Assembly (NCBI RefSeq): GCF_002135415.1
Contig: NZ_NEGJ01000004.1
Location: forward strand, 124,001-188,000
Direction of reading: 5' to 3'
DNA: 64,000 nt
Origin: Acinetobacter sp. ANC 3832
GTDB taxonomy: Bacteria > Pseudomonadota > Gammaproteobacteria > Pseudomonadales > Moraxellaceae
Shown here: one piece after another, positions 35,077 through 43,470 of the stretch
How the letters are laid out: the number at the start of each line of letters is the position of its first letter
How positions within the stretch are numbered: position 1 is the stretch's first letter
Notes under the pieces: model-generated
Seen by the model: the letters and a program-made list of their open reading frames with translations, nothing else
What the model was told of the DNA's origin: nothing
Databases searched by the model: none
Translations under genes and position numbers: made by a program

Positions 35077-36042
35077 ATGGCTGAGTTCCATCATGGGATA
35101 TCTAAAAAAGAACCCACGTCAGGCATCATCCCAATGCGAGATGCAGACACTAATGTCATCGGACTCATCGCCTTTTCAGATGATGCAGATGAAGATTTTT
35201 TTGCACTTGATACACCGACTTTAGTGACATCCATCAATCGAGCACTTGCAGCTTCAGGTACTGAAGGTAATCTTCGTACAACATTAGAAGCAATGTCTGC
35301 AATTACTTCACCCACTTTAGTGGTTGTGCGTATCGCCGATCCGTTTAAAGGTGAAGTTTTAAATCAAAGTCTAGTGATTGGTACAACACTCGATAACGGT
35401 CAACGTACAGGTATTCAAGCCCTACTTACAGCAAAATCTATTTTAGGAATTACACCTAAAATCACGATTGCACCTGATGTTGAAACCCCTGATGTAGTTC
35501 AAGAACTTGCAGCTATCAATAAGAAATTACGGGCATTTTCTTATGTGACCCCTCGTGATGTAAATGGCGTCATGCTTGAGACCATGCAAGAAGTGACAGC
35601 CTATCGAGACACACTTTCTCATCGTGAAATCATGCTCATTTGGCCTGAATTTACCAGTGGAAATATATTCTTGGGAAAGTCTCCATCCTTACCTTCTGAC
35701 ATTGCAGGCAGTGGTTTTAGAATTCGACTTACAAAAAATATTTCTAAATCGCCACTGTTACATACCTATAACCCTGAGTCGGTAGGTACAAATGGCGAAA
35801 AGGTGGTCAATCTAGCCAACCTATTTGATACAACCGAAACTTTTAATGGTGTAACTACATGGTCAAGAGCACTTTCATTTGAGGATGTGAATTACCCATC
35901 TTCCAATGGTGGAGTCACCATTGTTTTTAATACAGATGAAAATCCAAATTATTGGGTCGATATGACGGGAATTACAACATTGATGCAATTCTTTACCGTA
36001 CTGTCCAATCAAATGGTTATCGAGTTTTCAAATAATCCATAG
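35077..36042 (+). CDS. Tail sheath protein, N-terminal part, with about 125 extra C-terminal residues
   Basis: 321 residues. Residues 1-196 match the N-terminal part of P2 FI: AEFHHGISKKEPTSG, NGQRTGIQALLTAKSILGI, KKLRAFSYVTPRD, then YRDTLSHREIMLIWPEF. From about residue 197 the sheath similarity stops, and ~125 residues of unknown origin follow (GFRIRLTKNIS, NEKVV-like segment, TTETFNGVTTWSRALSF, YWVDMTGITTLMQFF) to a TAG. The rest of the sheath is in the next gene, 9 bp on. P2 FI is a single protein of about 396 residues. Whether both halves are made and co-assemble is unknown. Confidence 0.85.
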   Translation: MAEFHHGISKKEPTSGIIPMRDADTNVIGLIAFSDDADEDFFALDTPTLVTSINRALAASGTEGNLRTTLEAMSAITSPTLVVVRIADPFKGEVLNQSLVIGTTLDNGQRTGIQALLTAKSILGITPKITIAPDVETPDVVQELAAINKKLRAFSYVTPRDVNGVMLETMQEVTAYRDTLSHREIMLIWPEFTSGNIFLGKSPSLPSDIAGSGFRIRLTKNISKSPLLHTYNPESVGTNGEKVVNLANLFDTTETFNGVTTWSRALSFEDVNYPSSNGGVTIVFNTDENPNYWVDMTGITTLMQFFTVLSNQMVIEFSNNP

Positions 36043-36051
36043 GAAATAAAA

Positions 36052-36678
36052 ATGACTCTACTCTACGGACCAGGCATCCTATCTGCCGTGGTAGCAGCAG
36101 CTGCACTTCGTGCTGAAACTGACAAAAAAGTTGGTTGGCATAAATCACTTTCAAATATTCCAGTGACGGGTCCAACAGGAATCAGCCGACCTATCACATG
36201 GGATTTAGAAGATCCAGATACCGATGCAGGTTATTTAAATAGCCAAGACATCACCACAATGATTCAACATCAAGGTTTCCGCTTTTGGGGCAATCGTACC
36301 TGCTCTGCAGATCCTGACTTTGCCTTTGAAGTGGCAACACGTACTGCCCATTTTCTTCTCGACACCATTATCAATGGCTGTTTTCCTTTTGTAGATGAGC
36401 CCCTCACCCCTTTTCTAGCCAAAGACATCATTGACTCAATCAACTTTGAGTTACAAGAGCATGTCACTGCAAAACGCTTACTTGGTGCTTCAGTTTGGTA
36501 TGACGCAAATGAAAACTCAGTCACCAACTTACAGCAAGGACAAATGTGGATCGACTATGACTACACACCTGTTCCACCCCTCGAAAATCTCGGACTGAAT
36601 CAGCGAATTACAGGTCGCTATCTTATGGACTTTGCACAGATGATCAATGGTGCTAACTCAACCACTGAAGGGGTCTAA
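36052..36678 (+). CDS. Tail sheath protein, C-terminal part
   Basis: 208 residues that continue P2 FI after the break: AVVAAAALRAETDKKVGWHKSLSNI, TGISRPITWDLEDPDTDAGYLN, GFRFWGNRTCSADPDFAFEVATRTAHF and WIDYDYTPVPPLENLGLNQRITGRYL. It has its own ATG and AGGAAA ribosome site at 36041-36046. The intact conserved C-terminal domain suggests it is under selection and not a relic. Confidence 0.88.
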   Translation: MTLLYGPGILSAVVAAAALRAETDKKVGWHKSLSNIPVTGPTGISRPITWDLEDPDTDAGYLNSQDITTMIQHQGFRFWGNRTCSADPDFAFEVATRTAHFLLDTIINGCFPFVDEPLTPFLAKDIIDSINFELQEHVTAKRLLGASVWYDANENSVTNLQQGQMWIDYDYTPVPPLENLGLNQRITGRYLMDFAQMINGANSTTEGV

Positions 36679-36680
36679 TC

Positions 36681-37187
36681 ATGCTACCTAGAACACTTAA
36701 AAACTTTAATGTCTTCGTCAATATGCATTCTTGGGCAGGTGTTGCAGAAAGCTTCAACATTCCCAAAATTTCCAAGAAAACAGAAGACTTTCGTGGTGCA
36801 GGCATGATTGGTGATATTGCTTTGGCAATGGGTTATGAAAAGCTTGAAGGTGAAGTCACCTATGCAGGTTTTGACGTAAAACAATATCGTCAACTCAGTG
36901 TATGTGGCACATCTGACCTACCTGTACGCTATGTCGGTATCTATGAAAACCAAGACACTTGCAAAAAACAAACTGTCGAAATTTATATGCGTGGCCAAGC
37001 CCTCGAATTAGATCCTGGTACATCAAAAAATGGCGATAAAACTGAAATTAAAATGACTTATAACTACACCTATTTCCGAATGGAAGTCGATGGTGTAGTC
37101 GAGTTCGAGCTTGACTTTATCAATGGTGTAGAACGCTTTGGTAGCAGTGATCTAGTCGCAGATATTAAACAATTACTTGGTCTCTAA
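36681..37187 (+). CDS. Phage major tail tube protein (P2 FII-like)
   Basis: 168 residues. LPRTLKNFNVFVNMHSWAGVAESFNIPKI at the N-terminus, GAGMIGDIALAMGYEKLEG, then FELDFINGVERFGSSDLVADIKQLLGL at the C-terminus, all typical of the FII family. It forms the inner tail tube and follows the sheath directly, as in P2. Confidence 0.95.
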   Translation: MLPRTLKNFNVFVNMHSWAGVAESFNIPKISKKTEDFRGAGMIGDIALAMGYEKLEGEVTYAGFDVKQYRQLSVCGTSDLPVRYVGIYENQDTCKKQTVEIYMRGQALELDPGTSKNGDKTEIKMTYNYTYFRMEVDGVVEFELDFINGVERFGSSDLVADIKQLLGL

Positions 37188-37223
37188 TTCGACCAAGTCC
37201 TTTCTTTTTAAAGAGCATACAAC

Positions 37224-37550
37224 ATGAGCAAAAGCACAGATATCATCACAGATACAAATGTAAAAACAGCCACTTTGGAAAACCCAATCATCCGTGGTGA
37301 ACTTTCAATTCTTGAAGTTCAAATCCGCAAACCGAACGTTGGCACCCTACGCAATTTAAGTTTACAAGACGTTCTCAAATGGGACATTAACGCAGTCAAT
37401 ACGGTACTGACTCGAGTCACGCAACCTGCGCTTAATGTTGCCGAATTAAATGCCATGGACGTATCAGATTACACCACTCTAACTGTGGAACTGACGAGTT
37501 TTTTAGTCAGTGCGAAAGCGAAATCCCAAGCAGCGTTGATGACGTCATAG
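37224..37550 (+). CDS. Tail assembly protein E (P2 gpE-like)
   Basis: 108 residues. P2-like gpE is the short form of the tail assembly chaperone pair. VKTATLENPIIRGELSILEVQIRKPNVGTLRNLSLQDVLKWDINAV fits the family. Codons AGT-TTT-TTA at 37497-37505 form a T TTT TTA slippery site close to the end, from which a minor E-E' fusion would arise. Confidence 0.9.
   Translation: MSKSTDIITDTNVKTATLENPIIRGELSILEVQIRKPNVGTLRNLSLQDVLKWDINAVNTVLTRVTQPALNVAELNAMDVSDYTTLTVELTSFLVSAKAKSQAALMTS
37499..37505 (+). promoter_or_regulatory. -1 ribosomal frameshift site (T TTT TTA) for E-E'
   Basis: The heptamer is in the zero frame of E (AGT TTT TTA). Slipping back one base leads straight into an open E' frame that extends 113 bases beyond the E stop. 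P2 and most tailed phages use this device between the tube and tape-measure genes. Confidence 0.85.
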
Positions 37551-37663
37551 CCAATCTCGCTGTGATTTTCCATTGGACACCCAAAGAATGTGAACATTGG
37601 GAAATTGAAGAACTCATGCAGTGGAACGAACGTGCTCGAGCACGATCAGAAGTGAATCAATAA
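37505..37663 (+). CDS. Tail assembly protein E' (made as E-E' frameshift fusion)
   Basis: 52 codons read after the -1 shift: SVDDVIANLAVIFHWTPKEC, then WEIEELMQWNERARARS, which matches the P2 E' pattern (AVxFHW, LMxWxERAxxR). It has no good start codon of its own. The fusion would have about 146 residues against about 142 in P2. The tape measure gene starts 12 bp later. Confidence 0.85.
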   Translation, partial: SQCESEIPSSVDDVIANLAVIFHWTPKECEHWEIEELMQWNERARARSEVNQ

Positions 37664-37675
37664 ACAGGTCAATAT

Positions 37676-40192
37676 ATGAGTAGTCTAAGTCTAAGTGCAA
37701 TTTTAACCATCGTAGATGAAGCTACTCGACCGCTTAAATTGATTCGTCAACATTCCGATCATACTGAAAATGCAATTGAGGATCTCACTCGAACTATCGA
37801 GCAACTAAACAGAACCTTAGGCGGTTCAGATGCACAACGCTATAACCAATCATTAAAACAAACTGAAAAAACCTCTCATGCTGTTCGTTCAGCAACACGA
37901 ATGATGGTGACTGAGTATGGTCATGTTGATCATGCTCTCACCGCTCTTTTGCATAAAACTGACCAATGGAATGAAAAACTAAAGCAAAGTCGCGCATCCA
38001 TGCATCAAGAATTTAAAGCAATGGCAATGGGTGGTGTCGTCGCAGGTGCAGGACTCTATCAATTTTTTCAACCTGCTATAGAGTTTGAAAAACAAATGAG
38101 TGGCGTACAGGCTGTTCTAGACCTAAAAAAGCATAGTGATGCGATGAAAATGCTTGAAGCAGATGCTCGAAAATGGGGTGCAGCATCATCATTTAGTCCT
38201 AAAGAAGCAGCCGAGGCACAGTTCAATTTAGGCTCAGGAGGCTTTAATCCAAGTCAGATTCATGAAGCTTTAGGTGGAACATTACAGTTAGCAGAAGCAG
38301 GCAAAGTTGAACTGGCTGAAGCAGCCCAAATTGCAATTGGTACACTCAATGGATTCGGCTTGGCTGCTAAAGATATTAATCGCGTCAATGATATTTTCTT
38401 GCAGTCCACCAATGCCACAGCAACCAGTGTACAAGGCTTAGGTGAGACCATGAAATATGTTGCACCTGTTGCTAAGCAATATGGTGCAAGTATTGAAGAA
38501 ACCACCGCAATGGCAGGCTTATTGGGGAATAACAATATTTTAGATACCCAAGCAGGCACTTCACTCCGTGGCATTATGTTGCGTTTAGCCTCACCTCCCA
38601 AGGCAGCCAAAGCAGCACTTCAATCACTCAATGTCACTACCGTTGATGCCAAAGGCAATCTACGAGATATGGCAGATATTTTAGATGATATTCGCAAATC
38701 AACCGCAGGAATGGGTTCACAAAAACGCCTAGAGCTTATTTCAGATATTTCAGGTGTTGAAGCAGCTTCTGCAATGGCAGTTCTAGTCGACCAAACATCT
38801 GTACTAGATGAAAATACAGGTAAAACTGTCAATAAGATCAAACAACTCACCAGTGAACTGGAAAACTCAGAAGGAGCTGCTGCACGGGCAGCTGCCATCT
38901 TAAAAGATAACCTTGCAGGCGATATCGAAAACATGGGGGGTGCTTGGCAGGATTTTAGTATTTCAATACAAAAAGTGCTCGGCAATGATCTACGTAAATT
39001 TATTCAACAAATAACTGAAATCATAGATCGCATTAAAACATGGGTCGATGAAAATCCAGAACTTGTCCGTACATTAGCCAAAATTGCCATGCAATTAATT
39101 CTGTTTAAAGTTGCAATGCTTGGGGTCAAATACACCACCAATCTATTCTTTGGTGCAATCGTTGGGTTAATTGCAGGGGTGACCAAACTTGCAATAGTGA
39201 TGTTTATAATTAGAACAATCGCAGGCAAATTGGGCATTGGTTTACCCAGTCGGTTCAACTTAATTACAAAATCTATTCTACTGCTAAGTCGTGCATTCAC
39301 CTTTCTTGCCAGTCGGGCAATTCCATTGGTTTTAGCAGGCATTCGCACACTCAGCATTGCCCTACTCACCAACCCACTCACGTGGATCATTGCTCTTATT
39401 GGACTGGTTGCACTCGCAATTTATCGCTACTGGCAACCAATAAAAGCTTTTTTTAAAGGCTTTTGGGACGGTCTAAAAATTGGACTTGCTCCAGTCATGG
39501 ACAGCCTTCGTTCGGCCTTTAACAACCTTAAAGCTACCCTAGCACCCTTACAACCTGTATGGGACACACTGGTGAGTGCATGGACTATTTTCAAAGGTGT
39601 ATTAGGTGAAATACTGACTCCTATGCAAGCCACCAATCAAGAACTTCAAAACGCTACCAGTTATGGTCAAGTCTTAGGTCAATTCATTGGAGTTTTGGTC
39701 GGAATATTTGCTGAAGCGTTTATGACCATTGGTCGATGGCTTGGTGAAACCGCTGCTAAAATTGTGATCTTTGTCGGTGATGCTATGGTCGCTTGGGAAA
39801 ACTTTAAAAATAGTGTGATGACCGTTGGAGCCAATATTCTTGATCATTTACTTTCACCGATTCAATTGGTGATTGGTGCTGTCAATATGCTCATTTCTGG
39901 ATTGAATAAAATCCCTTTTGTAAATATTCCAAAGATTCCTCAAATTCCACAGTTTAGTAATACAGCAGCGACTGGAATCCCTGTCCCCACGAAAACCATT
40001 CAAACCCAACCGATTGTACCGTTACGACTACCGCAAGCGAAAACCTCAGTCAATCACTTTGCCCCTGCTCAAATCCATATTTCGGGTGTATCAGATACAC
40101 ATGCCGTGGGCGCATTGATGGAACAGAAAATGAATAAATGGCAACAATCTGTCGTTGCAGCACAAAACCGCAGTTACAACGATATAGATTAA
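37676..40192 (+). CDS. Phage tail tape measure protein (P2 gpT-like)
   Basis: 838 residues. The N-terminus is a coiled region (LIRQHSDHTENAIEDLTRTIEQL). Residues ~130-390 form the conserved TP901-type tape-measure domain (FEKQMSGVQAVLDL, KWGAASSFSPKEAAEAQFNLGSGG, QAGTSLRGIMLRLASPPKAA, LISDISGVEAASAM). Several hydrophobic segments follow between 480 and 600. It sets tail length and is ejected first. It is the longest gene in the tail operon. Confidence 0.95.
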   Translation: MSSLSLSAILTIVDEATRPLKLIRQHSDHTENAIEDLTRTIEQLNRTLGGSDAQRYNQSLKQTEKTSHAVRSATRMMVTEYGHVDHALTALLHKTDQWNEKLKQSRASMHQEFKAMAMGGVVAGAGLYQFFQPAIEFEKQMSGVQAVLDLKKHSDAMKMLEADARKWGAASSFSPKEAAEAQFNLGSGGFNPSQIHEALGGTLQLAEAGKVELAEAAQIAIGTLNGFGLAAKDINRVNDIFLQSTNATATSVQGLGETMKYVAPVAKQYGASIEETTAMAGLLGNNNILDTQAGTSLRGIMLRLASPPKAAKAALQSLNVTTVDAKGNLRDMADILDDIRKSTAGMGSQKRLELISDISGVEAASAMAVLVDQTSVLDENTGKTVNKIKQLTSELENSEGAAARAAAILKDNLAGDIENMGGAWQDFSISIQKVLGNDLRKFIQQITEIIDRIKTWVDENPELVRTLAKIAMQLILFKVAMLGVKYTTNLFFGAIVGLIAGVTKLAIVMFIIRTIAGKLGIGLPSRFNLITKSILLLSRAFTFLASRAIPLVLAGIRTLSIALLTNPLTWIIALIGLVALAIYRYWQPIKAFFKGFWDGLKIGLAPVMDSLRSAFNNLKATLAPLQPVWDTLVSAWTIFKGVLGEILTPMQATNQELQNATSYGQVLGQFIGVLVGIFAEAFMTIGRWLGETAAKIVIFVGDAMVAWENFKNSVMTVGANILDHLLSPIQLVIGAVNMLISGLNKIPFVNIPKIPQIPQFSNTAATGIPVPTKTIQTQPIVPLRLPQAKTSVNHFAPAQIHISGVSDTHAVGALMEQKMNKWQQSVVAAQNRSYNDID

Positions 40193-40204
40193 GGACAGCC
40201 CTCA

Positions 40205-40633
40205 ATGTTAATGAGTCTAGGACAATTTATATTTCAAACTGACACGCTCAGTTTCCATGAAATTCAACGCCAACGAACGTGGACTTATGCTGAAAATGCA
40301 GTGGCTTCAGGCAGAGCAAAAAAGCAATTTACGGGTGTGGGCACAGACACCATAACTTTACCCGGTCTTATTTATCAGGAGTACGGTTTTGGCAATCGCT
40401 TTGCTATTGATGAACTGGCTGCAATGGCTAGTACAGGACAAGGTTTCGTACTCATGGATGGCAGTGGCTATTTATATGGTGTCTATGTCATCGACAATAT
40501 TGACGAAACCAAATCCATTCTTCTAGACAATGGCGTACCACGTAAAGTGGATTACACCTTAAAACTTTCTCGTACCGATGATGAAAGGATCGAGGAGCAA
40601 ACTGCACCTGATGTAAAACAGGTAACCGCATGA
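40205..40633 (+). CDS. Phage tail protein U (P2 gpU-like)
   Basis: 142 residues. MLMSLGQFIFQTDTLSFHEIQRQRTWTYAENA and RAKKQFTGVGTDTITLPGLIYQEYGFG are diagnostic for gpU-like tail terminator proteins. AAGGA at 40191 supports ATG 40205. It overlaps the D gene by 4 bp (ATGA). Confidence 0.94.
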   Translation: MLMSLGQFIFQTDTLSFHEIQRQRTWTYAENAVASGRAKKQFTGVGTDTITLPGLIYQEYGFGNRFAIDELAAMASTGQGFVLMDGSGYLYGVYVIDNIDETKSILLDNGVPRKVDYTLKLSRTDDERIEEQTAPDVKQVTA

Positions 40634-41616
40634 TTAAGACCCCTATTTGCCTTTTAACAGCAGATAACAAACCATTCAATGCCTTAATTCTCAGTCGAAT
40701 TATTAATGTTACTGTGACCGACAATCGAGCCAACGAAGCAGATGAACTCAGCATCGAATTAGATGACAGTGATGGTGCACTTGAACTCCCTAAACGTGGT
40801 GTCAAACTCAACTGTAAAATGGGGTTTAGCGGTGAAAATTTGCATGATAAAGGTGACTTTATTGTCGATGAATCGGAATGGTCAGGCACCCCAGATAAAA
40901 TCATTGTCAAAGCATCCAGTGCTAATTTTAAAAGCAAGATTAAAGTCGCTCAATCTAAGTCATATCATCGTAAAACCTTTGGTGAAGTAGCCACTGAAAT
41001 TGCTCAAAAGCATACTTTGCAATTGATCATGACCAACCAATTAAAAACTATCGATCTTCATCATATTGACCAAACCAATGAGTCGGATCTCAATCTATTG
41101 GCTCGTTTGGCAAAGCTTAATGGTGCAGAAATGGCAGTGAAAAAAGATCGCTTGCTCATCTTCAAAGCAGGCTCAGCCAAATCTGCTTCAGGTAAAGATC
41201 TACCTACAATCACATTGACCAGGAACGATGGTGACCAGTTCAGATATAGCGAACAAGATCGTGAATCTGATTACACAGGTGTCACTGCAGGTTATCAAAA
41301 TACAGGAAAGGCAAAACGTGAAATCGCCCATTCAGGCGAGAAAGGAAAAATTAAAAGAATCAAAGGCACCTTTGCCAATCAAGCCGAAGCTGAACGTGCA
41401 GCTCATGCAAAAATGGCAGAAATTAAAAGGCAAATGGCAAAGTTTAGTATCAACCTTGCTTTGGGTATGCCTCAAATCAGTACAGAGTCTCCTGTCAAAC
41501 TAGATGGCTTTAAAAATAAAATTGATCAACTGAACTGGATTGTGGAAAAAGCGACACATAGCTTTGCCAAAAATGGCGGTCTAACTAGTCAATTAGAGTT
41601 GGAAGCTAGTCTTTAA
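40630..41616 (+). CDS. Late control protein D (P2 gpD-like baseplate hub)
   Basis: 328 residues. NVTVTDNRANEADELSIELDDSDGALELPKRGVKLNC, ESDLNLLARLAKLNGAEMAVKKDRLLIFKAG and a C-terminal LDGFKNKIDQLNWIVEKATHSF are typical gpD/gp27-like hub features. Last gene of the FI late operon. Its 3' end overlaps the methyltransferase gene by 11 bp tail to tail. Confidence 0.95.
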   Translation: MIKTPICLLTADNKPFNALILSRIINVTVTDNRANEADELSIELDDSDGALELPKRGVKLNCKMGFSGENLHDKGDFIVDESEWSGTPDKIIVKASSANFKSKIKVAQSKSYHRKTFGEVATEIAQKHTLQLIMTNQLKTIDLHHIDQTNESDLNLLARLAKLNGAEMAVKKDRLLIFKAGSAKSASGKDLPTITLTRNDGDQFRYSEQDRESDYTGVTAGYQNTGKAKREIAHSGEKGKIKRIKGTFANQAEAERAAHAKMAEIKRQMAKFSINLALGMPQISTESPVKLDGFKNKIDQLNWIVEKATHSFAKNGGLTSQLELEASL

Positions 41617-43189
41617 CATCATGAAGATCTAACAAAGACTTAACAACATTCCCTAGAGCCTGACCCAATAACGGTGGTACCGCATTACCAACCTGAGTGT
41701 ATTGTGGGACTTCAAACTGACGCATTTGCCCTCCCGTAGTTACTTTAGATCTAAACTCAAAATGATCAGGAAAAGACTGTATTCGAGCCATTTCACGAAC
41801 CGTTAAAGTTCTTAATTCATCATGATGATAATGGCATGCATCATCTGGAATAGATAAAGCAGCAGGTGCAGGCTGATTCGCAATTAAAGCCTTTTGAGTC
41901 TGCTTTTTGGTTTGATGTTCATTAAAGTATTGGATCAGTTCATCAATACCAGAAAATTTAGCGTACTGATTTAAATTTACTAAATAATCATAACTAAGTA
42001 ATGTCTGAGCTGTTTTTTCTGAAACAAGACTAATCTTGCCCTTCAATAGATCTAATGCTTCTTTCTTTATCGAGGTATCCAGTGTTTGAAGAATTTGATA
42101 AATCCTAAAACGACGTTGTACATGAATACCATTATTTCTTAGGTCATGATTTTTGAGTTTCTCTAGCGGTTCAAGATTCGGCATCAAAGTGCTATTTATC
42201 AAATCAATATATTTAGATTTCTGTGAGCCTTGGGTACGTAAGTCATCAATTGCATCTTGAACTGAAAACACATTATTTTTATATTTAATCAGTGGATGTA
42301 AAAATGTATCATTGAATGTACTAACTTGGTCATCATGGCTGACATCAAAATAATTTAGAGCACCATACTCAACGCTTCCACTTTGTTTAAGCTGCTCAAC
42401 AAAGCTCAAAGACTTTTTAAATAATTTTTGTTCATTTCCACTAAGTTTAGGATAAATATTTTCAAATATATCATGACGAATTCCAAGAAAAATAAAGCGT
42501 GGACGGTTTTGAGCAACACCTGCATATTTTGCATTGATGTGTAGACATAACGGAATATAGTTTATTAATGCAAAGGCTTTAGCTACCTCAAACCAAGCAT
42601 AGAATTTCTTATCCTCTACATCAAAAGCTCTTAAAATTCCTGTCACATTTTCTAGTAAAGCAACTTTAGGCTGAGTCATTTGCACAAATTTAGCAAATTC
42701 CCACGGTAGAACATTACGTTTATTATCAAACTGTCTTAAGCCTGCCATGCTAAAACTTTGGCAAGGTGGGCCTCCTGAAACTAAATCTAATCCACCCTTT
42801 TCACCATAAGCATTTTTTAATTCGCTTGCATGGCTTGGATTTTGCTCTAACCATTGATTCAGTTGAACGATATTACCAACCACTAATTTTTTATTCAGTG
42901 TCGTATTTTCGCCCAGATCTGTACTCCCTTCCCCTAACTCTGGATAAGTTCTCGGATCCTCTCTTAGACGTTCTTTTATTCTATCTTTGCTAAATTTACT
43001 ACTGAGCCAAACAACTTGGCTTTCTTGAGTCTGCTTGTCCAATTCTTCATTAAAAAAATTATAAGCGAACGTCTCGGCTGCCATAGGAGAAAGTTCATTT
43101 GCCATGACTAATTCAAAACCAACAGACTCTAGCCCAAGCGACAAACCGCCACAGCCTGCAAATAATTCAATATGGTTCAAATGAGACAT
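41606..43189 (-). CDS. DNA (cytosine-5-)-methyltransferase, type II R-M modification enzyme
   Basis: 527 residues with all main C5-methyltransferase motifs: AGCGGLSLG (motif I, residues 11-19), GGPPCQSFSMAG (motif IV, catalytic Cys143), LLENV (VI), QNRPRFIFLGIR (VIII), LTVREMARIQSFPDHFEF (IX) and QVGNAVPPLLG (X). A variable target-recognition region of ~200 residues lies between VIII and IX. It is divergent from an MvaI/BcnI-type restriction gene and should protect the same site. The exact sequence specificity cannot be read here. It is a cargo gene after the D gene. Confidence 0.95.
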   Translation of the reverse strand: MSHLNHIELFAGCGGLSLGLESVGFELVMANELSPMAAETFAYNFFNEELDKQTQESQVVWLSSKFSKDRIKERLREDPRTYPELGEGSTDLGENTTLNKKLVVGNIVQLNQWLEQNPSHASELKNAYGEKGGLDLVSGGPPCQSFSMAGLRQFDNKRNVLPWEFAKFVQMTQPKVALLENVTGILRAFDVEDKKFYAWFEVAKAFALINYIPLCLHINAKYAGVAQNRPRFIFLGIRHDIFENIYPKLSGNEQKLFKKSLSFVEQLKQSGSVEYGALNYFDVSHDDQVSTFNDTFLHPLIKYKNNVFSVQDAIDDLRTQGSQKSKYIDLINSTLMPNLEPLEKLKNHDLRNNGIHVQRRFRIYQILQTLDTSIKKEALDLLKGKISLVSEKTAQTLLSYDYLVNLNQYAKFSGIDELIQYFNEHQTKKQTQKALIANQPAPAALSIPDDACHYHHDELRTLTVREMARIQSFPDHFEFRSKVTTGGQMRQFEVPQYTQVGNAVPPLLGQALGNVVKSLLDLHDVKD

Positions 43190-43470
43190 TCCTTAAAACA
43201 AGATAATTTAACAACCAGTGCATTTTAATAATAAATCAAATAAAAAACCAGGCTCAAACGACGCAAAATGTCGCTTTATAGCATTGTTAAGTTGCTATTT
43301 TTGTTAAGTTGTGGAAATATTAGCTTAGGCCTCCCTGAGTAAGCCTACAGCCCGTAACTGTAAAAACCCCTTTTGGTTATCTCATTGAAAACACTTCTGT
43401 CTTTTTGTTTGTACAGGAAAGCTTTGTTACGGGTCGAGCATTTCCAAGTATGAACTAAAAGGTGATTTCA
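43190..43470. other. Divergent R-M intergenic region with structured segment
   Basis: 281 bp between the methyltransferase and the restriction gene. Inverted repeats are TAGGC/GCCTA (43326-43347), AACC-CCTTTT-GGTT (43366-43378) and CCCGTAAC (43351-43358) with GTTACGGG (43426-43433), so bases 43326-43433 could fold into one multi-branched RNA. It holds promoters for both genes. No controller-protein gene is present. Confidence 0.5.

Noticed and set aside
35665..36051. Intein or self-splicing intron in the tail sheath gene
   Set aside because: The inserted sequence has no Cys/Ser at its start or His-Asn at its end as inteins do. It stays open in frame to a stop, and the second half has its own ribosome site and ATG, which an intron would not need. 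I saw no group I core.
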